Below, in pieces: positions 8,082 through 16,546 of a stretch of 64,000 nucleotides of DNA (position 1 is the stretch's first letter; each line of letters starts with the position of its first letter). The stretch spans positions 496,001-560,000 of the forward strand of contig NZ_NETS01000011.1 of NCBI RefSeq assembly GCF_002150035.1, in the 5' to 3' direction. Source of the DNA: Leptospira venezuelensis. Its GTDB lineage: Bacteria > Spirochaetota > Leptospiria > Leptospirales > Leptospiraceae. A program made the position numbers and the translations under genes. The notes beneath the pieces were generated by a model. That model did no database searches, had not been told where the DNA came from, and saw nothing but the letters and a program-made list of their open reading frames with translations.

Positions 8082-8834
8082 TTGAACCAAAAACTTCTCA
8101 AACTGATCCATAAGGAAAATTTAAGCTCTTCTTCTGATATATACCATTTTGAACGAGCCGATGGTCTACCTTTTGATTTTATAGGTGGACAATATGTAAT
8201 CCTAAATACCGGGAATGATACCGATGGAAAGGCGATCAAGAGAGCTTATTCTATCCTGTCATCCGATTCAAAAACAGACTCCTTTCAGATCTGCGTAAAA
8301 CGTTTAGGAACGGGAAAAGCATCCAGTATTCTATCTGAATTAAAGTTAGGATCAGAATTGGAATATTCTGGTCCTTGGGGAAAATTTGTAGGAGATCCAA
8401 CATGGCCTTCTCCAGGTTTTTCTCTAATTTTGGCAACAGACACCGGGATCACTTCTCTTACAGGACTTCTTCTTTCGAAAAAATTTTCAAGCCGCTTAGA
8501 CAGCACTATTACGGTTTGGCTGAAAACAAAAGAGGAAGATTTTATCCCTGAAAATGAACTAGAAAAAATCCTCTCAGGAGTTTCTAACTTTCCTAATATA
8601 TTCCAAATTCCTTTTATTTCAGATCCACATCGGATCTCAAAAGCATTAGAAATTTTGAAATCGATTTTGGGAGACTGTACCGTTCCCGATAACGCATTCT
8701 TAAGCGGAGACGGAAATATCCTAAGAGAAATTAGATCCGAACTAGTCCGTTTAGGAACCTTGGAATCAAGGATCGGAATGGAAACATTCTTTAATACGCA
8801 AAGAAGTTCGTCACCTGCAGTAAGCATCGGTTAA
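8082..8834 (+). CDS. FNR-type FAD/NAD(P)H oxidoreductase in cobalamin operon
   Basis: 250 residues from a TTG start, fixed by an ideal AGGAGG five bases upstream. Residues 1-105 form a ferredoxin-reductase FAD barrel (GGQYVIL, then the FAD-binding RAYSILSSD), and 110-250 the nucleotide-binding domain (LILATDTGITSLTGLLL, and FLSGDGNIL in place of the usual CGP motif). There is no Fe-S domain of its own. It is expected to pass electrons from NAD(P)H to a protein or corrinoid partner: the ferredoxin domain of CbiX, cob(II)yrinate before adenosylation, or precorrin-6A, whose normal reductase CbiJ is missing from this operon. Which of these is open. Confidence 0.8.
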   Translation: MNQKLLKLIHKENLSSSSDIYHFERADGLPFDFIGGQYVILNTGNDTDGKAIKRAYSILSSDSKTDSFQICVKRLGTGKASSILSELKLGSELEYSGPWGKFVGDPTWPSPGFSLILATDTGITSLTGLLLSKKFSSRLDSTITVWLKTKEEDFIPENELEKILSGVSNFPNIFQIPFISDPHRISKALEILKSILGDCTVPDNAFLSGDGNILREIRSELVRLGTLESRIGMETFFNTQRSSSPAVSIG

Positions 8835-8840
8835 GTTTTA

Positions 8841-9956
8841 ATGGCAACAAAGGAACTAAGAGAAGGATTTACTACAGGAGCTTGCTCCGCTGCTGCTGCC
8901 AAGGCAGCAGCGAGAGTCCTGATCTTAGGTCAGACCATTAAAGAAATTGAAACTACTCTTCCTAATAAAAGAAAAGTTACTTTTGAATTAAAACGTTGTG
9001 AGATCTCCGATGATAGCGCTGTTTGCAGCATTATCAAAGATGCGGGAGATGATCCAGATTGCACCCATGGAGCAGAGTTAACTGCGGAAGTGAAACTCAA
9101 TCAAGAAAGCAAAATCGTTTTAAAAGGTGGAGAAGGAGTAGCAGTAGTCACTAAAGCAGGACTCGGCTTAGAGATAGGAGAACCTGCAATCAATCCAGTT
9201 CCCAGAAAGAATATTACCGAAATGATATTAGAGGAATTGATCGGTTCCGCATTCTCAGGTGCAGAAGTTACGATCAGTGTTCCGGGGGGCCAAGAGATGG
9301 CCAAAAAAACAATGAACGAGCGTCTCGGATTGATAGGAGGGATCTCAATCTTAGGCACAACCGGGATCGTAAAACCATATTCGACTGCTGCATATAAGGC
9401 AAGTGTAATACAGGCAATACAGGTCGCGAGAGAATACGGAGAACAAAGTATCGTTTTAACTACGGGCGGAAAGTCCGAAAAGTTTGCAATGGACCTTCTT
9501 CCCAATATGAATGAGATCGCATTCATACAAGTCGGTGATTTTATAGGAACGGGAATTAAGACCGCAATCAAAGAAGACATTCATCACGTAATCATAGTAG
9601 GTATGATCGGAAAACTCTCCAAGATGGCCGACGGAGTTATGATGACTCATAGAGGGGGCTCTTCTGTAAACACGAAGATGCTTGCCAATATTGCAAGATC
9701 CCTGGAGATCCCAGAAACAGTTTGCTCAAATATAGAAGCGGCAAATACAGCAAGGCATGTATTAGATATTTGTAAAGAATCAGGACACTTCTATATAACC
9801 ACTAGGATCTGCGAGATCGTTTCAGAAAATTGTTCTAAACATGGATTAGGCCTAAGAGTTTCCACTTATATGGTGGATTTCGACGGAACATTATTAGGAA
9901 AGTTTGAAGCTCCAGAAGGCTGGGGAATCAAAGGAGAAAGCGGAATAAATGAATGA
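8841..9956 (+). CDS. cbiD: Cobalt-precorrin-5B (C1)-methyltransferase CbiD
   Basis: 371 residues, the normal family length. The N-terminal LREGFTTGACSAAAAKAAA is the CbiD signature, and later VPGGQEMAKKTMNERLGL and GGSSVNTKML match the family. The enzyme methylates C1 of cobalt-precorrin-5B after ring contraction and acetaldehyde loss by CbiG. Its presence, with CbiG and CbiX, shows that the operon encodes the early-cobalt pathway. It begins six bases after the flavoprotein gene and overlaps cbiC by eight bases. Confidence 0.95.
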   Translation: MATKELREGFTTGACSAAAAKAAARVLILGQTIKEIETTLPNKRKVTFELKRCEISDDSAVCSIIKDAGDDPDCTHGAELTAEVKLNQESKIVLKGGEGVAVVTKAGLGLEIGEPAINPVPRKNITEMILEELIGSAFSGAEVTISVPGGQEMAKKTMNERLGLIGGISILGTTGIVKPYSTAAYKASVIQAIQVAREYGEQSIVLTTGGKSEKFAMDLLPNMNEIAFIQVGDFIGTGIKTAIKEDIHHVIIVGMIGKLSKMADGVMMTHRGGSSVNTKMLANIARSLEIPETVCSNIEAANTARHVLDICKESGHFYITTRICEIVSENCSKHGLGLRVSTYMVDFDGTLLGKFEAPEGWGIKGESGINE

Positions 9957-10617
9957 CATGCGACAAATGACTTCCTTAGGAAGGGAGATCGAAAATAGTT
10001 CTTTTGCCATCATAGACGAAGAAGCGGGAAACCATTCGCATCCGCCTGGTGATTGGGAAGTTGTCAGAAGGATCATACATGCGACTGCAGATTTTGAATA
10101 CAGAGATTTAACAAAGATCCATACAAATGCAATCAGTGACGGGATACAAGCCTTGAAGAACGGGTGTCCTATTATTTGCGATGTTCAGATGATTATTGCC
10201 GGTCTGAATAGCGAACGTTTAGAAGCATACGGTTGCAAAACATATAGCTTCATCAGTGATCCCGAAGTAATCCAAAGGGCAAAAGATAATAATTCAACCA
10301 GAGCTATAGAATCCATGCGCAAGGCTTCTAATTTAGGACTTTTGAATGGAAGTGTAATAGCAATAGGAAACGCACCCACTGCACTTTTAGAGATAGTAAG
10401 ACTTGTGCAAGAAGAAGGTATCCGTCCTTCTCTGGTGATTGGAGTTCCGGTGGGGTTTGTATCCGCTGCTGAATCCAAAGAAGCATTACTGGATATCAAA
10501 TTTCAATCTGGATATTCCATCCCCTATATCCTTACTCGAGGAAGAAAAGGAGGAAGCACAATAGCAGTTTCAATCATTCATGCACTTCTACTTCTTTCAA
10601 CGGAGAAGAAATTTTGA
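9949..10617 (+). CDS. cbiC: Precorrin-8 methylmutase CbiC
   Basis: 222 residues, single-domain CbiC/CobH fold. Family features: GREIENSSFAIIDEEAG, the RIIHATADFEY segment carrying the catalytic histidine, and NGCPIICDVQMI; the C-terminal half has VIGVPVGFVSAAESKEALL. It moves a methyl group from C11 to C12 to yield (cobalt-)cobyrinic acid. Embedded between cbiD and cbiET with overlapping ends. Confidence 0.95.
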   Translation: MNDMRQMTSLGREIENSSFAIIDEEAGNHSHPPGDWEVVRRIIHATADFEYRDLTKIHTNAISDGIQALKNGCPIICDVQMIIAGLNSERLEAYGCKTYSFISDPEVIQRAKDNNSTRAIESMRKASNLGLLNGSVIAIGNAPTALLEIVRLVQEEGIRPSLVIGVPVGFVSAAESKEALLDIKFQSGYSIPYILTRGRKGGSTIAVSIIHALLLLSTEKKF

Positions 10618-11840
10618 AAGCAGTTACTGTAATTGGGATCGGAGACGACGGCTGCGTCGGGCTATCCAGTAAAGCAATGGGTGCAGTCGCGAGGGCAAGA
10701 ATTCTTGCTGGTGGAGAAAGGCATCTAGACTTCTTTCCTCAATTTGATGGAGAAAGGATCATTATAAAAAATGATATTGTTCGAACTGCGGAGAAGATCG
10801 CAGAACTTTCTGCAGAGCATACAATATGCGTCCTTGCCTCGGGAGACCCTCTATTTTTCGGGATTGGAAATCTCATCTTAAAAAAAGTTGGAAGAGATCA
10901 TGTAGAATTCATTCCGGCCCCAAGTTCCGTTCAAACCGCTTTTTCTAAAATCGGAGTCAAATGGGACGATGCTTCTTTTCTCTCCTTACATGGGAGACCT
11001 ATCGAAGGCTTTATTACAAAATTACAAAATGTATCCAAGGTTGCGTGTCTTACAGACGAGATAAACTCCCCTTCTAAAATCGCAAAGTATCTATTAAATT
11101 TTTATGAAACAGATTGGAACGCATTCGTTTGTGAAAATTTGGGTGGAAAAGAAGAAAAAGTCCGCGAATTCGAGTTAGATACTTTGGCGGAGACTCCTAG
11201 CATTTCCGACTTAAATGTACTTATTCTAATCAGAAAAGATCCGAATTGGAAACCTTCTCCGCTTCTTCCTTTTTTAGGAGAAGATGAATATGCTAAACGC
11301 CTCCCTAAGAAAGGACTAATTACTAAGAAAGAAGTTCGAATACTTTCTCTCTCTGCGCTGGAAATCAGACCAGATTCCTTAGTCTGGGATATCGGAGCTG
11401 GTTCAGGAGCTGTTTCCATAGAAGCTGCGAGGATCGCGAGAGAAGGAAAAGTATACGCTATCGAAGTGGATCTAGAGGGAATAGAGATCTGCCAACAGAA
11501 TATACTCTCCCACAAAGCAGATAATGTTTTTTTAATACACGGAAAAGCTCCTCAGGCATTGGAAGATCTTCCCTCTCCAGACTGCGTATTTATAGGAGGC
11601 TCCAAAGGGAATCTGAAAGAAATCATCGAACTTTCTTTCAATCGTTTAAGCTCAGGCGGTTGTTTAGTAGCAAATGCTATCACCTTGGATAATGTTTCAG
11701 AAGCATATAAAACATTTAGAGACATGGACCTAATCCCTGAAGTGAGCCTGATCAACATCTCCAGAAGCCAAAAATTAGCGGATTATCTCAGATATGAAGC
11801 TCTAAATCCAATTCATATCTTTAAAATTAGGAAATCTTAA
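10614..11840 (+). CDS. cbiET: Bifunctional cobalt-precorrin-7 methyltransferase/decarboxylase CbiET
   Basis: 408 residues from a TTG start that overlaps the cbiC stop by four bases (TTGA). Residues 1-205 are a tetrapyrrole-methylase domain (CbiE: VIGIGDDGCVGLSSKAM, CVLASGDPLFFGIG) and residues 210-408 a Rossmann SAM-dependent methyltransferase (CbiT: VWDIGAGSGAVSIEAARIA). Together they methylate C5 and C15 and decarboxylate the C12 acetate. The fused form is equivalent to CobL of the aerobic pathway and is common in bacteria. Confidence 0.94.
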   Translation: MKAVTVIGIGDDGCVGLSSKAMGAVARARILAGGERHLDFFPQFDGERIIIKNDIVRTAEKIAELSAEHTICVLASGDPLFFGIGNLILKKVGRDHVEFIPAPSSVQTAFSKIGVKWDDASFLSLHGRPIEGFITKLQNVSKVACLTDEINSPSKIAKYLLNFYETDWNAFVCENLGGKEEKVREFELDTLAETPSISDLNVLILIRKDPNWKPSPLLPFLGEDEYAKRLPKKGLITKKEVRILSLSALEIRPDSLVWDIGAGSGAVSIEAARIAREGKVYAIEVDLEGIEICQQNILSHKADNVFLIHGKAPQALEDLPSPDCVFIGGSKGNLKEIIELSFNRLSSGGCLVANAITLDNVSEAYKTFRDMDLIPEVSLINISRSQKLADYLRYEALNPIHIFKIRKS

Positions 11841-11848
11841 TACATTTC

Positions 11849-12616
11849 ATGAACGTAAAAACAAAATACGGAAAATTATTCGGAGTTGGAGTAGGCCCGG
11901 GGGCAACGGATCTAATCACCCTCAGAGCAGTAAACGTTTTAAATACAGTTCCTGTGCTCGCAATTCCTAAAAGTAGCGAATCACTTCCCTCTTTTTCATG
12001 GAGAGTATGTTCTCCAGTGGTTCAGGAAAAAGAAACACAAGAGAAATTATTCTTACATTTTCCAATGACCAAAGATCCGAATATACTTATTCCAGCATGG
12101 GATAAGGCATTCAAAGAAATCGGTCTTAGATTAGAAAAAGGTTTAGATGTTGCATTTATCACGCAAGGAGATCCATCCGTTTATAGCTCCTGGAGTTATT
12201 TATTAGAAGAAGCTCCAGAGAGATGGCCAGGTATAGAAATCGAGATTGTTCCGGCAGTTTCTTCCATTACTGCCATCCCCGCCAGCTTACTTACCCCTCT
12301 TGCAGACGGAAGAGAGAGATTTTGTGTCCTTCCAGCAACCTATGGATTAGAAGATCTAGAAAAACTTATCCAAGATTTTGACACTATTGTTCTGACAAAA
12401 GTTGGACAAGTGGTTCCAGAATTGATCAGAATATTAAAAGAGCAGAATATTCTAGAAAATGCAACCTATGTATCTTACGGAACAACAGACCGTCAAAGGA
12501 TCGTAAAAGACATAGAATCTATCAAAAACGAAACATGTGATTATTTTTCAATGGTAGTCATTTCTATCCGAAAACGGAAAGGAGTGTTGAGAGGGATTTC
12601 AGATGATTCAGAATAG
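11849..12616 (+). CDS. cbiL: Cobalt-factor II C20-methyltransferase CbiL
   Basis: 255 residues, tetrapyrrole-methylase fold with GVGVGPGATDLITLRAV at the N-terminus, ITQGDPSVYSSWSYL (SAM-binding region) and the VPAVSSITAIPASLLTPLADG segment typical of the C20 methyltransferases CbiL/CobI. It acts directly after CbiX in the pathway. It lies eight bases after cbiET and overlaps cbiG by 14 bases. Confidence 0.93.
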   Translation: MNVKTKYGKLFGVGVGPGATDLITLRAVNVLNTVPVLAIPKSSESLPSFSWRVCSPVVQEKETQEKLFLHFPMTKDPNILIPAWDKAFKEIGLRLEKGLDVAFITQGDPSVYSSWSYLLEEAPERWPGIEIEIVPAVSSITAIPASLLTPLADGRERFCVLPATYGLEDLEKLIQDFDTIVLTKVGQVVPELIRILKEQNILENATYVSYGTTDRQRIVKDIESIKNETCDYFSMVVISIRKRKGVLRGISDDSE

Positions 12617-13757
12617 AAAACCTTACGCAATCTATGTAATTACTAAACATGGATTAAAGACCGGAAAAGAACTATTCAATTCTTTAAAAGGAGCAGATAT
12701 ATTTGTTTCTCCTAAATTTATTTCGGAAGCTCCAAAAGAATCCAAACTGTTAAGTCTTCCAATGGAACCCACGCTAAGGGAAACTTTTATGGTATACGAT
12801 TGCCATATTTTTGTGATCAGCGTAGGAGCAGTTGTTAGAATGATCTCTCCTCTTTTAGTCAGCAAGAAGACGGATCCAGCGGTTCTCTGCATAGATGACC
12901 AGGCAAAATTCACCATTTGTGTTCTATCGGGCCATGTAGGAAGAGGAAATTTTTTTACTCAGAAGATTTCCGATCTTTTAGAAAATATTCCAGTGATCAC
13001 GACAGCTTCAGATGTTTCCGGAACGCTGACTGTGGATATTCTAGGAAGGGATCTGGGTTGGAGCTTAGAAGATCAGGATAGGAACGTAACAAGAGCCTGT
13101 GCCGCAGTAGTAAATGAAACTAAAGTCTTGTTTGTGCAAGAAACTGGTGAGTCGAATTTCTGGCCTCTGGAGAAAAATCTTCCTAAGGGTGTAGAATATT
13201 CTATTAATCTAGAGAATATCAATCCGAAAGATTATGAAATCCTACTGATCGCAAGCGATAGAACAGACATCAAAACAAAAACTCCGGAAATATATTCTAA
13301 TTCTGTCATTTATAGACCTAAATCACTGGTTTTAGGCTTGGGTTGCGATAAAGGAATCTCAACCGAAATAGTAGAGAATGGAATAATAAAAGTATTAAAA
13401 GAATATAATCTATCTTTAGATAGCATAAGAGCAATTGCAAGTGTAGATGCCAAAAAAGAAGAGCCTGCATTTTTAGAAATTTCAAAAAAATACGGCTGGG
13501 AATTTATAACATTCTCCTCGGAAAAACTAGATTGTGTAGAAGGAATTTCAGAAATTTCCCAAGCAGCATCCGAATATGTGGGAACTCGTTCTGTCAGTGA
13601 AGCATCTGCACTTCTACTTTCTGGCTCAGATAAATTACTCGTAACTAAACAGAAATATAAAGAAACGGAAGGTGGAAAAAATCTAACTATAGCAATTTCA
13701 AGAATACCATTTGCGACCAGATCAGAATCCCGCTCGCCTATTCTGGAGAAGGTATGA
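12603..13757 (+). CDS. cbiG: Cobalt-precorrin-5A hydrolase CbiG
   Basis: 384 residues covering the N-terminal, middle and C-terminal CbiG domains. Signatures: VISVGAVVRMISPLLVSKKTDPAV, LSGHVGRGN...ITTASDVSGTLTVD, and in the C-terminal domain LVLGLGCDKGIS and FSSEKLD...VGTRSVSEASALL. CbiG opens the ring lactone and releases the C20 carbon as acetaldehyde, a step unique to the oxygen-independent route. Its stop overlaps the cbiH start (ATGA). Confidence 0.94.
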   Translation: MIQNRKPYAIYVITKHGLKTGKELFNSLKGADIFVSPKFISEAPKESKLLSLPMEPTLRETFMVYDCHIFVISVGAVVRMISPLLVSKKTDPAVLCIDDQAKFTICVLSGHVGRGNFFTQKISDLLENIPVITTASDVSGTLTVDILGRDLGWSLEDQDRNVTRACAAVVNETKVLFVQETGESNFWPLEKNLPKGVEYSINLENINPKDYEILLIASDRTDIKTKTPEIYSNSVIYRPKSLVLGLGCDKGISTEIVENGIIKVLKEYNLSLDSIRAIASVDAKKEEPAFLEISKKYGWEFITFSSEKLDCVEGISEISQAASEYVGTRSVSEASALLLSGSDKLLVTKQKYKETEGGKNLTIAISRIPFATRSESRSPILEKV

Positions 13758-15217
13758 ACGAAACCACAAAAGGAAAATTGAATATTGTGGGAATCGGTCC
13801 AGGAAACGATTCCCATATTACTCCTGCTGCGTTATCTGCGATTAAAGAAGCGGATTCCATAATAGGATACACAACTTATATCAATTTAGTAAAACATCAT
13901 CTGAACGGAAAACAAGTCACTCGCACCGGTATGACAGAAGAGATCACTCGTGCTCAAACTGCTGTGGAATCGGCGAAGTCCGGACAAACTGTTACATTAA
14001 TCTCTTCCGGCGACGCAGGTGTTTATGGAATGGCTGGTCTTGTATTCGAAGTTTTAAGAAAAACAGGTTGGAAAAAAGGGGATTCTCCTGAGATCAAAAT
14101 GATCCCAGGCATTAGTGCTGACAGCTCCTGCGGATCTCTTGTGGGAGCTCCTATGGTTCATGATTCCGCCAGAATCTCTCTCTCCGATCTTTTGACTCCT
14201 TGGACAGTGATCGAAAAGCGTATCGACTCAGCAGCCAAAGGAGACTTTGTGATAAATCTATACAACCCTGCTTCCGGCAGAAGACAGAGACAGATTGTAG
14301 AAGCTGCTCGTATCATAAAACAATACAGACCCGGAACAACACCAGTTGCGCTCGTAAAAAGTGCATATCGTAGACAGGAGAATATTCAGTTTTCAGATCT
14401 GGATCATTTTTTGGAATTTGAGATTGGGATGAATACAACTGTCATCATCGGTTCTTCTCAATCTTTTGTTTATGAAGGATTTTTTGTAACACCAAGAGGT
14501 TACGGAAATAAATACTCTTTAGAAGATGGCTCCTTGAAACCGGGACAAAACAGAGCAGTTTCATTGAGAACAGAGGACGACTTGGCAATCAGAATTCCGA
14601 AAGAGTCACCTTCTCCTAATTTAAATATCACTAAAATACAAGGTGCCTTCGTAAAAACTAGTACCACCGTTTTTGAACAAGAAAAAGAAGAAATTATTGA
14701 GTCCCTAGATTCTTCCGTGGCCACTGCTCTAAAGGTTTTACAATTTTTGGAGATTTCTCCCCAAAAGAATGAAGAACAAATTACAGAATTAAAATCCGAA
14801 GAAAAAATCCAATATTTAGGGCGTATGGGTGGAGCTATTCTTTATAAAAATGGTGAAGATTATTACCTAATTGGAAAATTGAAACAACCAATCGACCTGG
14901 AAACATTCGGTTTTTATAATCCTGTCGAACAGGATCAAAAATGGATAAAACTAAATATTAAAGACGATTCTATCCTTTCTAAATTTAATTTCGATATTCT
15001 GATTTCCTTCAATTCGGAAGGTTCTCCGGAAGAAGTTTACGATCTATTCTCCATTTATAGGAATTCATCTATTAGTGAAAGGCTCTGGAATTATGTTTTA
15101 GACAATAGTAAAAAGACTCTCTGGGAAAATAACAAATATGCAGATGCAAGATGGCTTGGGAATTCTCCTAAGCAAGTATGGGCTTCCTTCAGAGATAATA
15201 TTTTAAAATGTGACTGA
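13754..15217 (+). CDS. cbiH: Cobalt-factor III C17-methyltransferase CbiH with unusual C-terminal extension
   Basis: 487 residues. Residues 1-255 are a full CbiH/CobJ methylase (GKLNIVGIGPGNDSHITP, SSGDAGVYGMAGL, PGISADSSCGSLVGAP, INLYNPASGRRQRQ), which performs C17 methylation and ring contraction. About 220 further residues (about 265-487) follow. This part is acidic and mixed alpha/beta, contains a QYLGRMGGAILYKNGEDYYL segment and ends WLGNSPKQVWASFRDNIL. It has no cysteine until the penultimate residue, so it is not the Fe-S domain known from CbiH60 of Bacillus megaterium. I do not recognise it; the closing part faintly recalls the C-terminal lobe of TroA/FecB-type binding proteins. Confidence 0.9.
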   Translation: MNETTKGKLNIVGIGPGNDSHITPAALSAIKEADSIIGYTTYINLVKHHLNGKQVTRTGMTEEITRAQTAVESAKSGQTVTLISSGDAGVYGMAGLVFEVLRKTGWKKGDSPEIKMIPGISADSSCGSLVGAPMVHDSARISLSDLLTPWTVIEKRIDSAAKGDFVINLYNPASGRRQRQIVEAARIIKQYRPGTTPVALVKSAYRRQENIQFSDLDHFLEFEIGMNTTVIIGSSQSFVYEGFFVTPRGYGNKYSLEDGSLKPGQNRAVSLRTEDDLAIRIPKESPSPNLNITKIQGAFVKTSTTVFEQEKEEIIESLDSSVATALKVLQFLEISPQKNEEQITELKSEEKIQYLGRMGGAILYKNGEDYYLIGKLKQPIDLETFGFYNPVEQDQKWIKLNIKDDSILSKFNFDILISFNSEGSPEEVYDLFSIYRNSSISERLWNYVLDNSKKTLWENNKYADARWLGNSPKQVWASFRDNILKCD

Positions 15218-15227
15218 GTGTATTATT

Positions 15228-16010
15228 ATGAAAGTATATATTATTGGCGCGGGTCCTGGAGATCCGGATCTGATCACTATCAAAGGTGCAAGACTTGTAG
15301 AGACCTGCCCTATTGTTCTTTATACCGGCTCACTTGTACCGCAAAGAGTGATCGAAAGAGCAAATCCGAAGGCAACCGTATTAGATTCTTCTAAAATGAC
15401 TTTAGAGGATATTATTTCCATTTTAGAAGAAGCTAAAAAGAACGACCAAGATGTCGCGAGAGTTCACACTGGAGATCCGTCCATATTCGGTTCCACAGCT
15501 GAACAGATGAGAAAAATGGATGAACTAGAAATTCCATACGAAATCGTCCCTGGAGTTTCTTCTTTTACAGCCGCAGCTGCTATGCTTGGCAAAGAGCTTA
15601 CTCTTCCGGAAGTTTCTCAGTCCGTAGTGATTACTCGGGCAGAAGGAAGAACTCCCATGCCAGAAAAAGAGAAGTTGCAAACTTTTGCCTCTACCGGAGC
15701 TACTTTAGTATTCTTTTTAAGTGTTTTACATATTCGTAAAATTGTAGAAGACCTTATTCCTCACTATGGTAAGGATTGCCCGGTTTCCGTTGTACAAAAA
15801 GCAACTTGGCCAGAGCAAAAAATAGTAACTGGCACACTGGAAACGATAGTATCTAAGGTGAAAGAGGAAAAGATCACTGCGACTGCTATAATATTTGTCG
15901 GTAAAGTATTAGACTGCCATGATTTTGCAGATTCCAGACTTTATGCTTCCGACTTCTCTCATAAATTCAGGAAAGCGAATAAGAAACAAATCGTCTCGGA
16001 AACAAAATGA
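15228..16010 (+). CDS. cbiF: Cobalt-precorrin-4 C11-methyltransferase CbiF
   Basis: 260 residues from the ATG where the family normally begins (MKVYIIGAGPGDPDLITIKG); a GTG six codons upstream, overlapping cbiH, is less likely. Motifs: VARVHTGDPSIFGSTAEQM (SAM site), VPGVSSFTAAAAMLGKELTLPEVSQSV split over the active site and VITRAEGRTPMP. It methylates C11 of cobalt-precorrin-4. The stop codon overlaps the cobO start as ATGA. Confidence 0.94.
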   Translation: MKVYIIGAGPGDPDLITIKGARLVETCPIVLYTGSLVPQRVIERANPKATVLDSSKMTLEDIISILEEAKKNDQDVARVHTGDPSIFGSTAEQMRKMDELEIPYEIVPGVSSFTAAAAMLGKELTLPEVSQSVVITRAEGRTPMPEKEKLQTFASTGATLVFFLSVLHIRKIVEDLIPHYGKDCPVSVVQKATWPEQKIVTGTLETIVSKVKEEKITATAIIFVGKVLDCHDFADSRLYASDFSHKFRKANKKQIVSETK

Positions 16011-16540
16011 ACACTTCCTCTGACAAAAAAGGACTTATCTTAGTATTCACTGGACCCGGAAAAGGAAAAACCACTGCTGCATTAGGGATTCTATTCAGAG
16101 CATTAGGAAGAGGAATGAAATGTGGAGTTGTCCAATTCCTAAAAGGAAAATGGGAAACTGGGGAGAGAAAATTTGCAAAGACCATTACTGATCTTGACTT
16201 TCACGTAATGGGGCTCGGTTTCACCTGGGAAAGTGATGATCTTGACAGAGACAAAAAAGCTGCAAGATCAGCTTGGGAAAAATCATGCGAGATGATATTT
16301 TCAGAAATTTATAAAATAATCATATTAGATGAGATCACTTACGCTTTTCACTATGGCTGGCTTACTCCGGAAGAAGTATCAAACGTTATAGCTAAAAAAC
16401 CAGAAGACCTACATATTATTCTAACAGGCAGAAATTGCCCTAACCTTTTAACTGATATGGCAGATTTAGTCACTCAGATAGAATCCCCCAAACACCCTTA
16501 TAAAAATGGGATCCCTGCTCAGCTTGGAATCGATTATTAA
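16007..16540 (+). CDS. cobO: Cob(I)yrinic acid a,c-diamide adenosyltransferase (CobO/BtuR type)
   Basis: 177 residues, P-loop ATP:corrinoid adenosyltransferase. Walker A-like GPGKGKTTAALGILFRALGRG, then VVQFLKGKWETGERK, the LDEITYAFHYGWL segment and HIILTGRNCP. It attaches the 5'-deoxyadenosyl group to cobalt(I) of the corrin ring, requiring a reductant, for which the FNR-type flavoprotein of the same operon is a candidate. Length and motifs are typical for the BtuR/CobA/CobO family. Confidence 0.95.
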   Translation: MNTSSDKKGLILVFTGPGKGKTTAALGILFRALGRGMKCGVVQFLKGKWETGERKFAKTITDLDFHVMGLGFTWESDDLDRDKKAARSAWEKSCEMIFSEIYKIIILDEITYAFHYGWLTPEEVSNVIAKKPEDLHIILTGRNCPNLLTDMADLVTQIESPKHPYKNGIPAQLGIDY

Positions 16541-16546
16541 GAAAAT

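Noticed and set aside
8285..9580. Minus-strand frames of 180 and 159 codons opposite the reductase and cbiD genes
   Set aside because: The plus-strand genes are certain from motifs and operon spacing; the opposite frames show no family features.
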